The translations under genes and the position numbers were made by a program. The notes below the pieces were generated by a model. That model saw nothing but the letters and a program-made list of their open reading frames with translations, searched no databases and was not told the DNA's origin. 64,000 bases of DNA from Lysinibacillus sp. G4S2 (GTDB lineage: Bacteria > Bacillota > Bacilli > Bacillales_A > Planococcaceae): positions 3,476,001 to 3,540,000 of the forward strand of contig NZ_JAUCFJ010000002.1 in assembly GCF_030348505.1 (NCBI RefSeq), given 5' to 3'. Every line of letters starts with the position of its first letter. Position 1 is the first letter of the stretch. Positions 56,582-64,000 of the stretch are shown here, piece after piece.

Positions 56582-57014
56582 CTCTTGATCTCCCTCGCCC
56601 TAACGTAATCACAACCTTTTTAATGCCCTGAGGTGTATTAAAATAAATAGTCCCTGGAGTCATGACGGTCCCATAGTAGTTATAGATAATCGTGTGAACC
56701 GAATTTGATTCAGGTATGAATTCTACCCCTTTCGGAAAAGGTCGTTCATATAATTCGGTATAAAAATCTTTTTTAATGATATATCTTTTGGATGAACTTT
56801 CAAACTTCATCGAAATATATTCCCTTTGATGCATACTATAAGTTTGTATATATTGAATATCTAATTGAATTTGCGTGAAAAATCGCTCAAGCTCCCTAGT
56901 TTCCGCTGCTTTTAACGAATACTTAACGACAATCACTGACAAACACATAACGATAAACAATACAATGATCATTTCAACAAACGTATAGCCACGCTCACTT
57001 TTTATAACATCCAT
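56574..57014 (-). CDS. comGD: ComGD-like pseudopilin
   Basis: 146 aa; the ATG shares its first base with the comGC TGA (TGATG). Prepilin signal SERGYTFVEMIIVLFIVMCL, then a polar GspH-like domain ending VVITLGRGRSRVE. Processed by ComC prepilin peptidase and assembled with ComGC. Confidence 0.9.
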   Translation of the reverse strand: MDVIKSERGYTFVEMIIVLFIVMCLSVIVVKYSLKAAETRELERFFTQIQLDIQYIQTYSMHQREYISMKFESSSKRYIIKKDFYTELYERPFPKGVEFIPESNSVHTIIYNYYGTVMTPGTIYFNTPQGIKKVVITLGRGRSRVE

Positions 57015-57352
57015 CAGCTACCAGAACCTACTTCAGAAGATGGCTTTGCCAATCGTACCTCTCCATCATTCGTTATCTCGATCACTTTTTTATTTGGACA
57101 GGTCGTTTCATTCTTCTTCAAATAGCCTTTTTCTACTAATTCCCCAATTGTTGGATATGCCATAAAATCTACTCGATACGCCTCTACTTGCCCCTGCACC
57201 ATGCTAATATACGCTTTACAGCCCTTCTCATCAATTGTGGCAAAATGTTTCGTAACGTTTGGAATTGTGATTAAAATTAATATTGAAATAATAAGCAGAA
57301 CGATTAACATTTCGATCAATGTAAAGCCAGCTTGCTGCTTTAGACGTTTCAT
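57014..57352 (-). CDS. comGC: ComGC major pseudopilin
   Basis: 112 aa with the prepilin motif QQAGFTLIEMLIVLLIISIL. The conserved cysteines that form the intramolecular disulfide of ComGC are present (EKGCKAYI and ETTCPNKK). It is the main subunit of the competence pilus that brings transforming DNA through the wall. Confidence 0.95.
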   Translation of the reverse strand: MKRLKQQAGFTLIEMLIVLLIISILILITIPNVTKHFATIDEKGCKAYISMVQGQVEAYRVDFMAYPTIGELVEKGYLKKNETTCPNKKVIEITNDGEVRLAKPSSEVGSGS

Positions 57353-57362
57353 TATTATCCTC

Positions 57363-58439
57363 CTATACTAGTTCAATCATTTGATATATTGGTAATAATA
57401 AACTTACATACGCGGCAACTATACACACTGCAATAATAATAAAGAAGGTTGGCTGCACAAACGCAAGGATTTTATGCAATAGTTGCTCCTGCTTTTCTGT
57501 CAGTAATTCGCTATACAGTACTAGCTCTTTCCCTAAATAGCCACTTTGCTCCCCATGTTCAACAAATACGGAGAAATCCTTCTGCCAAACTTCCATCAAA
57601 TTTACAGCTCGTGTGAGCGTATCACCAAAAACAACACGCTCCTTTATACATCGGGCCAAATGTTGAAGAAATGGTTGAAGTCGCTGCTCCTCTAAAATTT
57701 GTAGACTTGCCTGTAAAGAAAATCCACTTTGTAACAAACTTCCTAAATACGCAGCAAATTGTCTCGTTAAAGATATTCGTATATACATCCGAATAAATGG
57801 AGTTTTTAAGATGATTTTTAGCCGCTGAGCAATTGGTTGTCGTTTGAGATACAGCTGAAAAATCAAAATGCTACAAATTACGGCTATCCCTACAACAAAT
57901 AGAGCGTCGGGAAAATGCAATAATAGCTTTGACAAAGCAATACTACTTGTTTCCTCTTTGCCGGTAGTTCGACTTGTCACCATTTTTTCTATATTAGGAA
58001 AAAATACGGTGCGAAATACTAAAAACAACAGCAACAAAAATAGAAAGAGTACCACTGGATATAAGAGTAGCTTCATTAACTTTTTCTTCGTCGCCTCACT
58101 CAAAGCCATTTGCTTAGCCACACCTTTTAACGTTTCGATCATATGCCCATTGTTTTCTGCAACTGTAATAGCCACTAAATACTGCTTTGAAATGTGCAAA
58201 GTTTCAAGAATTCCTGAAACACCGACTCCCTGCCTCAGCTTTTCATTGATTAGCTTTTGTATTTCTTCATGTGCTTCAATATGATGGGGTAATAGAATTG
58301 AAATAGCTTGCGGGAATAAATAACCTTCCTGCATTAGCACGCTTAATCGGCTAAAAAAATGGGCTTGCTCCCTAACTCGCCAAATTGTCGCCTTTTTGTA
58401 ATCAAGACGAATTCTCTCAATCAATTTTCGTATTCGCAT
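57363..58439 (-). CDS. comGB: ComGB assembly-platform membrane protein
   Basis: 358 aa of the GspF/PilC family with two T2SSF repeats and three main membrane segments (LLLYPVVLFLFLLLLFLVFR, ALFVVGIAVICSILIFQLYL, and PTFFIIIAVCIVAAYVSLLL). It overlaps comGA by 23 bases. It anchors the pseudopilus motor ComGA in the membrane. Confidence 0.93.
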   Translation of the reverse strand: MRIRKLIERIRLDYKKATIWRVREQAHFFSRLSVLMQEGYLFPQAISILLPHHIEAHEEIQKLINEKLRQGVGVSGILETLHISKQYLVAITVAENNGHMIETLKGVAKQMALSEATKKKLMKLLLYPVVLFLFLLLLFLVFRTVFFPNIEKMVTSRTTGKEETSSIALSKLLLHFPDALFVVGIAVICSILIFQLYLKRQPIAQRLKIILKTPFIRMYIRISLTRQFAAYLGSLLQSGFSLQASLQILEEQRLQPFLQHLARCIKERVVFGDTLTRAVNLMEVWQKDFSVFVEHGEQSGYLGKELVLYSELLTEKQEQLLHKILAFVQPTFFIIIAVCIVAAYVSLLLPIYQMIELV

Positions 58440-59436
58440 AGTTCGGACTCTCTATTAATTCTCTTTGACCTGAAAGTGTTAACTCATGTGGTAGCTCATA
58501 GCTAGTTTTTTGCGTAATTGCCTTTAAGGCCATTTGAAGATGCACATCGCTTAATATTTCAAATAATGCACGGCGTTCTTCTTTGATTATTGGCGATTGG
58601 AAAAGAGTTTGAGCAACAATACCTACAACTGTTTGACGAAGTTCTTCCACTGAAACGCCTAAGTCAATGAATCGATAAAGGCAATTGACTGAATCCTTGG
58701 CATGAATCGTCGTGACCACTAAATGACCTGTTAACGATGCCTCGATTGCGATTTTTGCCGTCTCTTTATCACGTATTTCTCCAATCATAATAACGTCAGG
58801 TGAGTGGCGCAAAATAGCCTTTAAGCCTGTAGAATATGTAACTCCTGCTCGTTCGTTCACCTGAATCTGAAGAAGATTAGCCTGATTATTTTCGACAGGG
58901 TCCTCTAATGAAATGACGTGTCTATTTAACTCTGAAGAACAATAATGGATCAGAGAATACAAAGATGTTGACTTACCAGATCCGGTTGCACCTGTGAAAC
59001 ATAATAGCCCTTGTCGATGTTTCACTAGTTCCATCAACATGTCTGCTGCATACTTAGAGTAAGATAGGGAAGTAAGTGGGAAAGCATGATTTTGTAAAAG
59101 CAGTCGAATAATTAGACTTTCTTTTAAAAATACTGAGGGAAGTGTAGAGACACGGAAGGCATATTGATCTTCTTCCATAGCTTTTTGGAAAGAGCCGCTT
59201 TGGGGTTTTCGCCGCTCGCTTATATCTAATGCCGCTAAAAATTTATAATAGGAAATCATTCGTTCCGCAAGATCGTACGGTAACTCACCTGCTTGGAGTA
59301 GCTTATCATATTTTCGAAAATAAATACGATATCGTACTCTTTCTGGAACTAACAATAAATCTGATGCACCGAAATGATATGCTTTTAGTAAAAGTTGCTC
59401 ACATTTTTGTTCGACAATTGTTTCAAAATTCTGCAT
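58417..59436 (-). CDS. comGA: ComGA secretion/traffic ATPase
   Basis: 339 aa GspE/PilB-type ATPase. Walker A GATGSGKSTSLYSL, Asp box EDPVENNQANLLQIQV, Walker B PDVIMIGEIRDKETA, and His box GHLVVTTIHAKD. GGGGTG precedes the ATG. It powers pseudopilus assembly and is the first comG gene. Its 5' end and promoter are duplicated at about 60600-60870. Confidence 0.96.
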   Translation of the reverse strand: MQNFETIVEQKCEQLLLKAYHFGASDLLLVPERVRYRIYFRKYDKLLQAGELPYDLAERMISYYKFLAALDISERRKPQSGSFQKAMEEDQYAFRVSTLPSVFLKESLIIRLLLQNHAFPLTSLSYSKYAADMLMELVKHRQGLLCFTGATGSGKSTSLYSLIHYCSSELNRHVISLEDPVENNQANLLQIQVNERAGVTYSTGLKAILRHSPDVIMIGEIRDKETAKIAIEASLTGHLVVTTIHAKDSVNCLYRFIDLGVSVEELRQTVVGIVAQTLFQSPIIKEERRALFEILSDVHLQMALKAITQKTSYELPHELTLSGQRELIESPNYANTKID

Positions 59437-59620
59437 ATTCGCACCCCTATTCTAGTTCATTCGAATATGACCGCTCTATTCGTTATCCCTAGTATAGATA
59501 CGAATTTGCCACAAGAAAAGCCCTTTTCTTAAAATAAAAATTTACTATCAAATTTCCTTTCAAATATGTTTTTTACGATAAAACTGTGAATAACGCACAA
59601 ATTTTCACTAAAGATGAACA
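59325..59620 (-). repeat. Direct repeat copy 1: comGA promoter and 5' end
   Basis: Covers the first ~36 codons of comGA and ~180 bp upstream. The promoter part includes the palindrome AGAAAAGGGCTTTTCT and an AAATTTTTATTTT stretch, both similar to ComK-box halves (AAAA-N5-TTTT) though not exact. Copy 2 lies at 60600-60870 in the same orientation. Confidence 0.75.
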
Positions 59621-59639
59621 TAGTCATATGAATGATGAA

Positions 59640-59880
59640 TGCACAAGACCTCATCACCATAACGTGTGGTTGATTTCCGTTCCTACTAGGGCGTTTTATA
59701 GCTGTCGCTTTGCTTTCGCTACAGAAAACATTTGGTGTTGGTGTTGCTGTCGCTTCGCTTTCGCACAGAGCAAAGCTTCCTGGGGAGGCGTCCGATGAGC
59801 CACTGATTCCCAAGGAGTCGCCCTGCTGGAACGAAGATCGACTAATATACATGGAAAATGTTTCAATAAATGTCATCCAC
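59640..59880. repeat. Dispersed repeat related to the 7.9-kb element
   Basis: Contains two degenerate copies of a TGTCGCTTCGCTTTCG-type unit (near 59700 and 59750), which is the reverse complement of the core of the tandem repeat at 7891-7998. The short open frames over it on both strands have no ribosome binding site. The rest of 59621-59960 shows no gene. Confidence 0.55.
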
Positions 59881-59960
59881 CATTTTTGATGATGAGCTAA
59901 AATTTTGTTTAAGTTAGAAAATTAAATAAGACTAAGTCCTTCATCTTTAAGTTCTTAGAC

Positions 59961-60563
59961 CTATTTTTCTCTTAAATATAAACCCTCAGTTGAACTGATT
60001 GTATCGATAAGTTTTCTATATTTCTCATCTTGAACAAATACAGAAACAATTAATTCATTTACCCATGCAATAATCTTTAATTCTGGTAAATAAATTATAG
60101 TTTGCTCGTACCCTCTTAGACTTAATTTTAAGTAATTACTTAATTCTTTCGGGGATATAATTTGAATAAAAGGATGGTCTTTCATTTTTAAAAGATAATC
60201 TTTTTCTTCATTTGTGAAGAAATCTGGTATCTCTCTTTCTGAAAAGTAATAAGAACTTTGTACCAACAAAGAGCTATAACACGATAAGATAGTTAAAGTA
60301 TTTATAAATTTTTTTTCAACTTCAAAAAATTCTTTTGGTGTTTGTTTATTTTGACTAAAACAAACGTCCAGAGGAGCAAACCATTCCATCGATTTACTAA
60401 TAATCATGGGAAAACGATCTATTATTAGAAAATTTTCTGGGTACTTAGTGTAAATCTCTTCTTCTTTTTCAAGATACCCAGTAAGATCGAAATTAATGGA
60501 AAGATTAAATGAATCAATCATATTTTTAATAATCTTATTTTGATTGGAAAATTTTTCACTCAT
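59961..60563 (-). CDS. Orphan 200-aa protein of unknown function
   Basis: ATG with AAAGGGAGTG nine bases upstream. It is acidic/hydrophilic with mixed helix and strand, no signal peptide; one moderately hydrophobic stretch (LTILSCYSSLLVQSSYYFS) near residues 90-110. Low GC and Lys/Ile/Asn-rich, unlike the comG genes beside it. It begins ~40 bp after a degenerate copy of the comGA 5' end, so its transcription may start from a copied comG promoter. I do not recognise the family; its size and single-gene insertion would fit an immunity-type or other accessory protein. Confidence 0.6.
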   Translation of the reverse strand: MSEKFSNQNKIIKNMIDSFNLSINFDLTGYLEKEEEIYTKYPENFLIIDRFPMIISKSMEWFAPLDVCFSQNKQTPKEFFEVEKKFINTLTILSCYSSLLVQSSYYFSEREIPDFFTNEEKDYLLKMKDHPFIQIISPKELSNYLKLSLRGYEQTIIYLPELKIIAWVNELIVSVFVQDEKYRKLIDTISSTEGLYLREK

Positions 60564-60599
60564 CTAAATAGTCACTCCCTTTAATAAGCTTATTATATT

Positions 60600-60870
60600 T
60601 TCTACAACATCGTACATTTTTCTGGAACTAAAAATCATCTGATACACTGAAATGATGGGCTTTTAGTAAAAGTTTCTGTACTTATTTCAAGATTCCGAAT
60701 ATTCACACCCCTCTTCTAGTCCATTCGAATATTACCGAGCTATTCGTTTTTTCCTAGTACACGATACGAATTTGCCACAAGAAAAGCCCTTTTCTTAAAA
60801 TAAAAATTTACTATCAAATATGTTTTTTACGATAAAACTGTGAATAACGTGCAAATTTTCACTAAAGAAC
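60600..60870 (-). pseudogene. Direct repeat copy 2: degenerate comGA 5' fragment with its promoter
   Basis: On the minus strand this matches the comGA leader and first codons: CTTTTACTAAAAGC, ATCATTTC, TTAGTTCCAGAAA and GTACGAT occur in order in both. The comGA start codon is lost (GAATATG became GAATATT), and ~10 internal bases differ, so it is not translated as ComGA. The promoter part, including AGAAAAGGGCTTTTCT, is nearly unchanged. Confidence 0.75.
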
Positions 60871-60967
60871 TGTATCTTTTTCAATAATACAATATAATAG
60901 AATTAACATGTTTTTCCTAACACTGGTAGAGCAGATATTATTTAAAAAATTTATAGAGGTGATACAA

Positions 60968-61678
60968 ATGATCCATCCATTAAAAATTACGAGTACATTA
61001 GCCGATGAAACTAGATACTCTATTTATGAGTACATCCTGAAAGAGAAGAAAACTGTAACAGTCCAAAATATCGCTGATGAATTCGGCATACATCCAAACG
61101 TTGCACGTCTACACTTAACAAAGCTCTCAGAAATTAATATTATAACAGCTGATTTTGCCAAGACAGGAAAAGGTGGCCGACCTGGTCGTGTATATAAGGC
61201 CTCAGATAAAGGCGTATCATTATCGTTCCCAAGACGTGATGAGGATCGACTACTAAAATGGACAATTCAATTAATTCAAGAATTTGGACCATCTGCATTA
61301 GAAAAAGGCAAGGAAATTAGCTACCAAGATGGTTATCAGCAAATGAGGAATTATGTAAATGCTGAGTTATCTTTAAATAATACTCTTTCCTTCGACCAAA
61401 AACTTCAGCTATTAACTGACAATGCAGCATTAATTGGCTATATTCCGCAAGTAACGCAAACAGAGCAAGGTAAAAAGGTGACATTCTCCATTTTTAATTG
61501 TCCGTTCCAGGAGCAACTTGCTACTCATTCAGAAATTGTTTGTTCTTTACATGAATCCTATTTAAAGGGACAGTTAGATGCGTTATTTTCTAACAATGAA
61601 TTTATACATATTGAAAGCATGATACATAATTGCGATTTATGTAAATATGAAATAAACGTGACAGAAATTGATAGCTAA
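60968..61678 (+). CDS. HTH regulator with C-terminal cysteine cluster (SufR/ArsR-like)
   Basis: 236 aa from ATG 60968 (GAGGTG six bases upstream; earlier start at 60908 lacks a site). Residues ~1-80 form a winged helix: TLADETRYSIYEYILKEKKT, IADEFGIHPNVARLHLTKL, and a wing KTGKGGRPGRVYKASD. The C-terminal half holds four Cys (NCPF, EIVCS, HNCDLCKYE) spaced C-x13-C-x29-C-x2-C, which suggests an Fe-S or zinc site similar in principle to SufR. Targets are unknown. Its nearest neighbours are yqgY downstream and the comG region divergently behind it. Confidence 0.78.
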   Translation: MIHPLKITSTLADETRYSIYEYILKEKKTVTVQNIADEFGIHPNVARLHLTKLSEINIITADFAKTGKGGRPGRVYKASDKGVSLSFPRRDEDRLLKWTIQLIQEFGPSALEKGKEISYQDGYQQMRNYVNAELSLNNTLSFDQKLQLLTDNAALIGYIPQVTQTEQGKKVTFSIFNCPFQEQLATHSEIVCSLHESYLKGQLDALFSNNEFIHIESMIHNCDLCKYEINVTEIDS

Positions 61679-61796
61679 TTTAAAAATCCATTTGTTTGTC
61701 ACAAAGAAGCAGAAGTTCCAGTTTACAGATACCTTTCATATCATTTATAATGAGTAAGAGATTATTGTGTCGTGGGCAAAAGGAGGGGAAATCTTC

Positions 61797-62039
61797 ATGG
61801 ATAATATGTATAAAGTTATGGCATTCTGGACAGGTATTTTTGCAGTCATGTTCTACCTTGGTGGTATGAACGAGGTATCGCTATTATTCGTAGGTAATAC
61901 AGGTTTATTCTTATTATTAGGCTTCTTAAACCTTTCAGAGCGTATGTACATGTACATTTTCGGAGCCTATTTAACTGTATTCTTCGCTGGCTTCACGTAC
62001 TATACAACATTCATTCACGTACCTGGCGGCGGTCATTAA
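61797..62039 (+). CDS. yqgY: DUF2626 small membrane protein (YqgY-like)
   Basis: 80 aa from ATG 61797 with AGGAGGGG eight bases upstream. About three short hydrophobic helices (VMAFWTGIFAVMFYLGGM, LLFVGNTGLFLLLGFLNLSE, MYIFGAYLTVFFAGFTYY), ending HVPGGGH. This matches the DUF2626 family found next to the comG region in Bacillus. Function unknown. Confidence 0.88.
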   Translation: MDNMYKVMAFWTGIFAVMFYLGGMNEVSLLFVGNTGLFLLLGFLNLSERMYMYIFGAYLTVFFAGFTYYTTFIHVPGGGH

Positions 62040-62051
62040 TACAAAGAAATC

Positions 62052-62085
62052 GCGTGTCTCATCGAATGTGAGACACGCTTTTTTT
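62052..62085 (+). terminator. Terminator of yqgY
   Basis: GCGTGTCTCA and TGAGACACGC pair over 10 bp with a 7-nt loop, followed by a run of seven T. Confidence 0.93.
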
Positions 62086-62100
62086 ATGAAATACATAGTA

Positions 62101-62173
62101 AAATCCCCCTTTGCAATGAAATAGGATAGAAGTTGATTTATTCTATCTATCCTACAAAATGCTAGGGGGATTT
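62101..62173. repeat. Long nested inverted repeat before the yqgX stop
   Basis: Outer arms AAATCCCCCT and AGGGGGATTT (10 bp) enclose an inner TAGGATAGAA / TTCTATCTATCCTA stem. The minus strand continues TTTTACT, so it may terminate yqgX transcription. The size and nested symmetry also fit a small palindromic repeat element. Confidence 0.6.
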
Positions 62174-62223
62174 TTGTATGTTATGAAGTTACTTTACCCA
62201 TACCGATCATTTCAATCTATTGC

Positions 62224-62868
62224 TTAAAAACCATTTAAAAAAGGATTCGTCTCCATTTCTGCACCGACCGTTGTATAATTACCATGGCCAGGGTAGATAA
62301 TCGTATCCTCAGGTAGTGTCAATAACTTATCATGAATCGATGTCAGTAATATTTTTGTTGAGCCTCCAAGTAAATCTGTACGTCCAACACCTTGCTCAAA
62401 TAGCGTATCCCCAACAATAGCAAAGCCATCATTTTCAAATATATATGAAATACTACCTGGTGAATGTCCCGGCGTAAAAATAGCTTTAAAACTAAAATTA
62501 CTTATTTCAAATAACTGTTCTTCTTTAATAATATTTTCTTCAGCAGGGGCAGCGACTATATAATCTGGTAATGCTGCGTATTTGCTAGAGCCATTTTTTG
62601 TTGGATCTCCTAACCAGCTAACTTCTTTTTCATGAATCCATACCGGAACATTAAAAGCTTCACGGACAGCATCTACGGCACCGATATGATCGAAATGTGC
62701 ATGTGTTAAAAAAATAGCTAATGGTTTTAGACCGTTACTCCGTATAGTCTTGATGATTCGATCTGCTTCTTCTCCTGGATCAAATATTATGCATTCCTTA
62801 TTTTTATTCGATACGATATAACAATTCGTTTGAATTGGTCCAAGCGAATAACTTCGTACGTTCATCAT
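62224..62868 (-). CDS. yqgX: Metallo-beta-lactamase-fold hydrolase (glyoxalase II-like, YqgX)
   Basis: 214 aa from ATG 62868 (GAGGTG six bases upstream; the GTG at 62877 lies in that site). Zinc ligands: FLTHAHFDHIGAVDAV, FTPGHSPGSISY, VGDTLFEQGVGRTDL, and IIYPGHGNYTTVGAE. This is the short glyoxalase II-like type without the C-terminal glutathione domain. It lies in the conserved yqgW-yqgX-yqgY neighbourhood. The substrate is not known. Confidence 0.9.
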   Translation of the reverse strand: MMNVRSYSLGPIQTNCYIVSNKNKECIIFDPGEEADRIIKTIRSNGLKPLAIFLTHAHFDHIGAVDAVREAFNVPVWIHEKEVSWLGDPTKNGSSKYAALPDYIVAAPAEENIIKEEQLFEISNFSFKAIFTPGHSPGSISYIFENDGFAIVGDTLFEQGVGRTDLLGGSTKILLTSIHDKLLTLPEDTIIYPGHGNYTTVGAEMETNPFLNGF

Positions 62869-62888
62869 TGTCATCACCTCAATTTCAT

Positions 62889-62917
62889 ATTATACAGCCT
62901 TTGCCACAATTTGACGA
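62889..62917 (-). promoter_or_regulatory. Probable yqgX promoter
   Basis: Minus-strand TATAAT (62894-62889) preceded by TG, with a poor -35 (TCGTCA) 17 bp upstream. The predicted leader is short, about 14 bases to the start codon. Confidence 0.45.
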
Positions 62918-63037
62918 TAAATGTTCATAGTTTACGCTATTTTAGTTCTCGACAAAAACAGGTAGAACGTTTACAATTAAGGAGGAATATTGTTTACGAC
63001 ATTCATTTTCTGATGTCGAAAGGAGTGTCTTTTTTTA

Positions 63038-63214
63038 ATGAACTTATTAATGGTTATTTTTGGTCTAGTGGCGATTTTAGCAGCAGTTGGTACATTCCAA
63101 GCAATTAAAGAAAAGAACCTTTTAAGCGTTGTTTTCAACTTATTAAGTGCGGTAATATTCGGTTGGTTCGTAATTATGACAGTTATTAATAGCGGGTACC
63201 CACCAACACACTAA
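63038..63214 (+). CDS. yqgW: DUF2759 small membrane protein (YqgW-like)
   Basis: 58 aa, AAAGGAG upstream of the ATG at 63038. Two hydrophobic helices (LLMVIFGLVAILAAVGTF and LLSAVIFGWFVIMTVI) joined by QAIKEKN, ending SGYPPTH. It matches DUF2759, which lies near yqgX in Bacillus relatives. Function unknown. Confidence 0.85.
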   Translation: MNLLMVIFGLVAILAAVGTFQAIKEKNLLSVVFNLLSAVIFGWFVIMTVINSGYPPTH

Positions 63215-63230
63215 AATTTAGACAGAAACA

Positions 63231-63264
63231 AGAGCAGTCTCAATTATGAGACTGCTCTTTTTCT
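63231..63264 (+). terminator. Terminator of yqgW
   Basis: AGAGCAGTCTCA and TGAGACTGCTCT pair over 12 bp, followed by TTTTTCTG. It is symmetric enough to act on both strands. Confidence 0.93.
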
Positions 63265-63519
63265 GTCGTTTTTAGCTCTATTTCTCCTATCTACTAACTG
63301 AACGCTCATCTCTTCCACGTGGGCTGTTTATTTGCCTTCCTGAGCGCTTAGAATTTAGATTTGATATTAAACCCTCTATAACATGAAAATATTTCCACAT
63401 GGCTCCTGTTTAAGTGTAAAATGAGGCTTTAAAATATTTGTCGAGGTATTCATAAGCTAGCGTGATGGATTGTAACCTCGAACCGACCGATTGAACATGT
63501 TGCCCACTCCAACATTTGA
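63265..63519. other. Intergenic region, no gene seen
   Basis: No convincing frame or binding site. A short palindrome (ATGTTG...CAACAT, about 63497-63517) lies next to the intron end and may be part of its target. Confidence 0.4.
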
Positions 63520-64000
63520 TATAGAATCGAGTAGGAGGGAGTGATTAACTCCCTACCTCTCACACCACCGTACTTACGGATCCGTATACGGCGGTTCCAT
63601 GAAGTCTGACGAACAGCGATTTTGTATCTCCCTATTCGTTATGCTTTTCGGTCTCTCCTTGCCACTTGTATTCTCAGCCCTCTTAATGTCTCCCATGGGA
63701 TTCACCATTTCTTCCACTAAATAAGTCCATCTTTGGATTGTCTGCTTCATCGAATAAGTGAAATTTGAGTTTATTCCACACTCCTTCATGGTTCGGTCCT
63801 TCCCATGTAAACGGTACTATGACCTCTGCTGACTTCTGATGGTTCAGCTACCTATCGCTAAGTAGGTTACAAAGTGTACTTTGCATTTCCATCAGACCTC
63901 CCCGGGTAAGCGCATGCACTTTCACACCATCTATCCGCCTCATTTACTCGATATGACCTTCGACAGAAAGGACTTTGTTTTGTTATGCAAACTCATCCAA
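63520..64000 (-). mobile_element. Group II intron, 3' part, truncated by the window edge and apparently lacking its RT gene
   Basis: The minus strand shows intron-specific blocks in order: GTGAAAGTGCATGCGCTTAC, CCGGGGAGGTCTGATGG, AGTCAGCAGAGGTCATAGTA, GGGAAGGACCGAACCATGAA (the stretch usually just before the intron ORF), and then domain V (ACCGCCGTATACGGATCCGT plus AAGTACGGTGGT) and domain VI (GGGAGTTAATCACTCCC), ending near ACTCGATTC. Only ~200 nt lie between the usual ORF start and domain V, so the reverse transcriptase/maturase is missing. A 71-codon frame there (63789-63574) shows no RT motifs. Confidence 0.8.

Noticed and set aside
59490-59530. Definite ComK box upstream of comGA
   Set aside because: The AGAAAAGGGCTTTTCT and AAATTTTTATTTT stretches only approximate AAAA-N5-TTTT, and their spacing is not one of the usual ones; kept as a possibility only.
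59529-59876. 115-codon minus-strand frame and 70-codon plus-strand frame near comGA
   Set aside because: Both run through a dispersed repeat and the comGA upstream region without a start signal.
63574-63789. 71-codon minus-strand frame as a protein gene
   Set aside because: It lies within group II intron RNA sequence, ends in the domain V region and has no RT motifs.

Overview
The window is about 64 kb of a low-GC Gram-positive (Bacillota) chromosome, most likely Lysinibacillus or a close relative in the Bacillaceae/Planococcaceae. The reasons are strong AGGAGG-type ribosome binding sites, TTG/GTG starts, a complete comG operon followed by aroK, a gcvT-gcvPA-gcvPB operon behind a tandem glycine riboswitch, and the yqgW/yqgX/yqgY neighbourhood known from Bacillus. 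Almost everything reads on the minus strand. The genus is an inference from gene content; no 16S gene is present.

Region 1 (1-21147) is an accessory locus that looks like a contractile-injection or type VI-like apparatus of an unusual kind. In transcription order (right to left) it holds: a Ser/Thr kinase on its own terminator-bounded unit; a 722-aa sheath-like protein; a 141-aa Hcp/tail-tube-like protein; a hairpin attenuator; a DnaJ-domain protein; a membrane FHA protein; a zinc-ribbon FHA protein; a PP2C phosphatase; a degenerate PP2C fused to a membrane helix and TPR-like repeats; two unrecognised proteins in baseplate position; an 882-aa Hsp70/actin-fold ATPase; a phage-adaptor-like protein; a DcrB-like protein; a VgrG/gpD-like spike; a pentapeptide-repeat protein; an Imm11-like protein; a lipoprotein; a DUF4280 PAAR-like tip; a second VgrG-like spike; and the lysine-rich start of a gene that runs off the left edge, probably a cargo protein. 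No ClpV-type AAA+ ATPase and no TssJLM membrane complex is seen. The kinase/phosphatase/FHA set resembles the threonine phosphorylation switch of Gram-negative T6SS, and Hsp70 plus DnaJ may take the place of ClpV. This is the best candidate for an undescribed system here.

Region 2 (21742-50249) is a nonribosomal peptide cluster. An Sfp-type phosphopantetheinyl transferase converges on two giant synthetases (2900 and 4518 aa) that together form six modules with epimerisation in modules 4 and 6, preceded in the same direction by a type II thioesterase, an MFS exporter, a 57-aa membrane protein, a DUF4097 protein and an ABC exporter pair under a TetR regulator with a clear promoter and operator. 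There is no terminal thioesterase domain; the line ends in a degenerate condensation-like domain.

Region 3 (50633-59436) is housekeeping: glycine cleavage genes with riboswitch, aroK, and comGA-GG. Region 4 (59325-60870) holds an orphan 200-aa gene between two direct copies of the comGA promoter and 5' end, plus a dispersed repeat. Region 5 (60968-63264) has a cysteine-rich HTH regulator, DUF2626 (yqgY), a metallo-beta-lactamase-fold hydrolase (yqgX) and DUF2759 (yqgW). The right edge (about 63520-64000) is a minus-strand group II intron whose reverse transcriptase gene seems to be missing.
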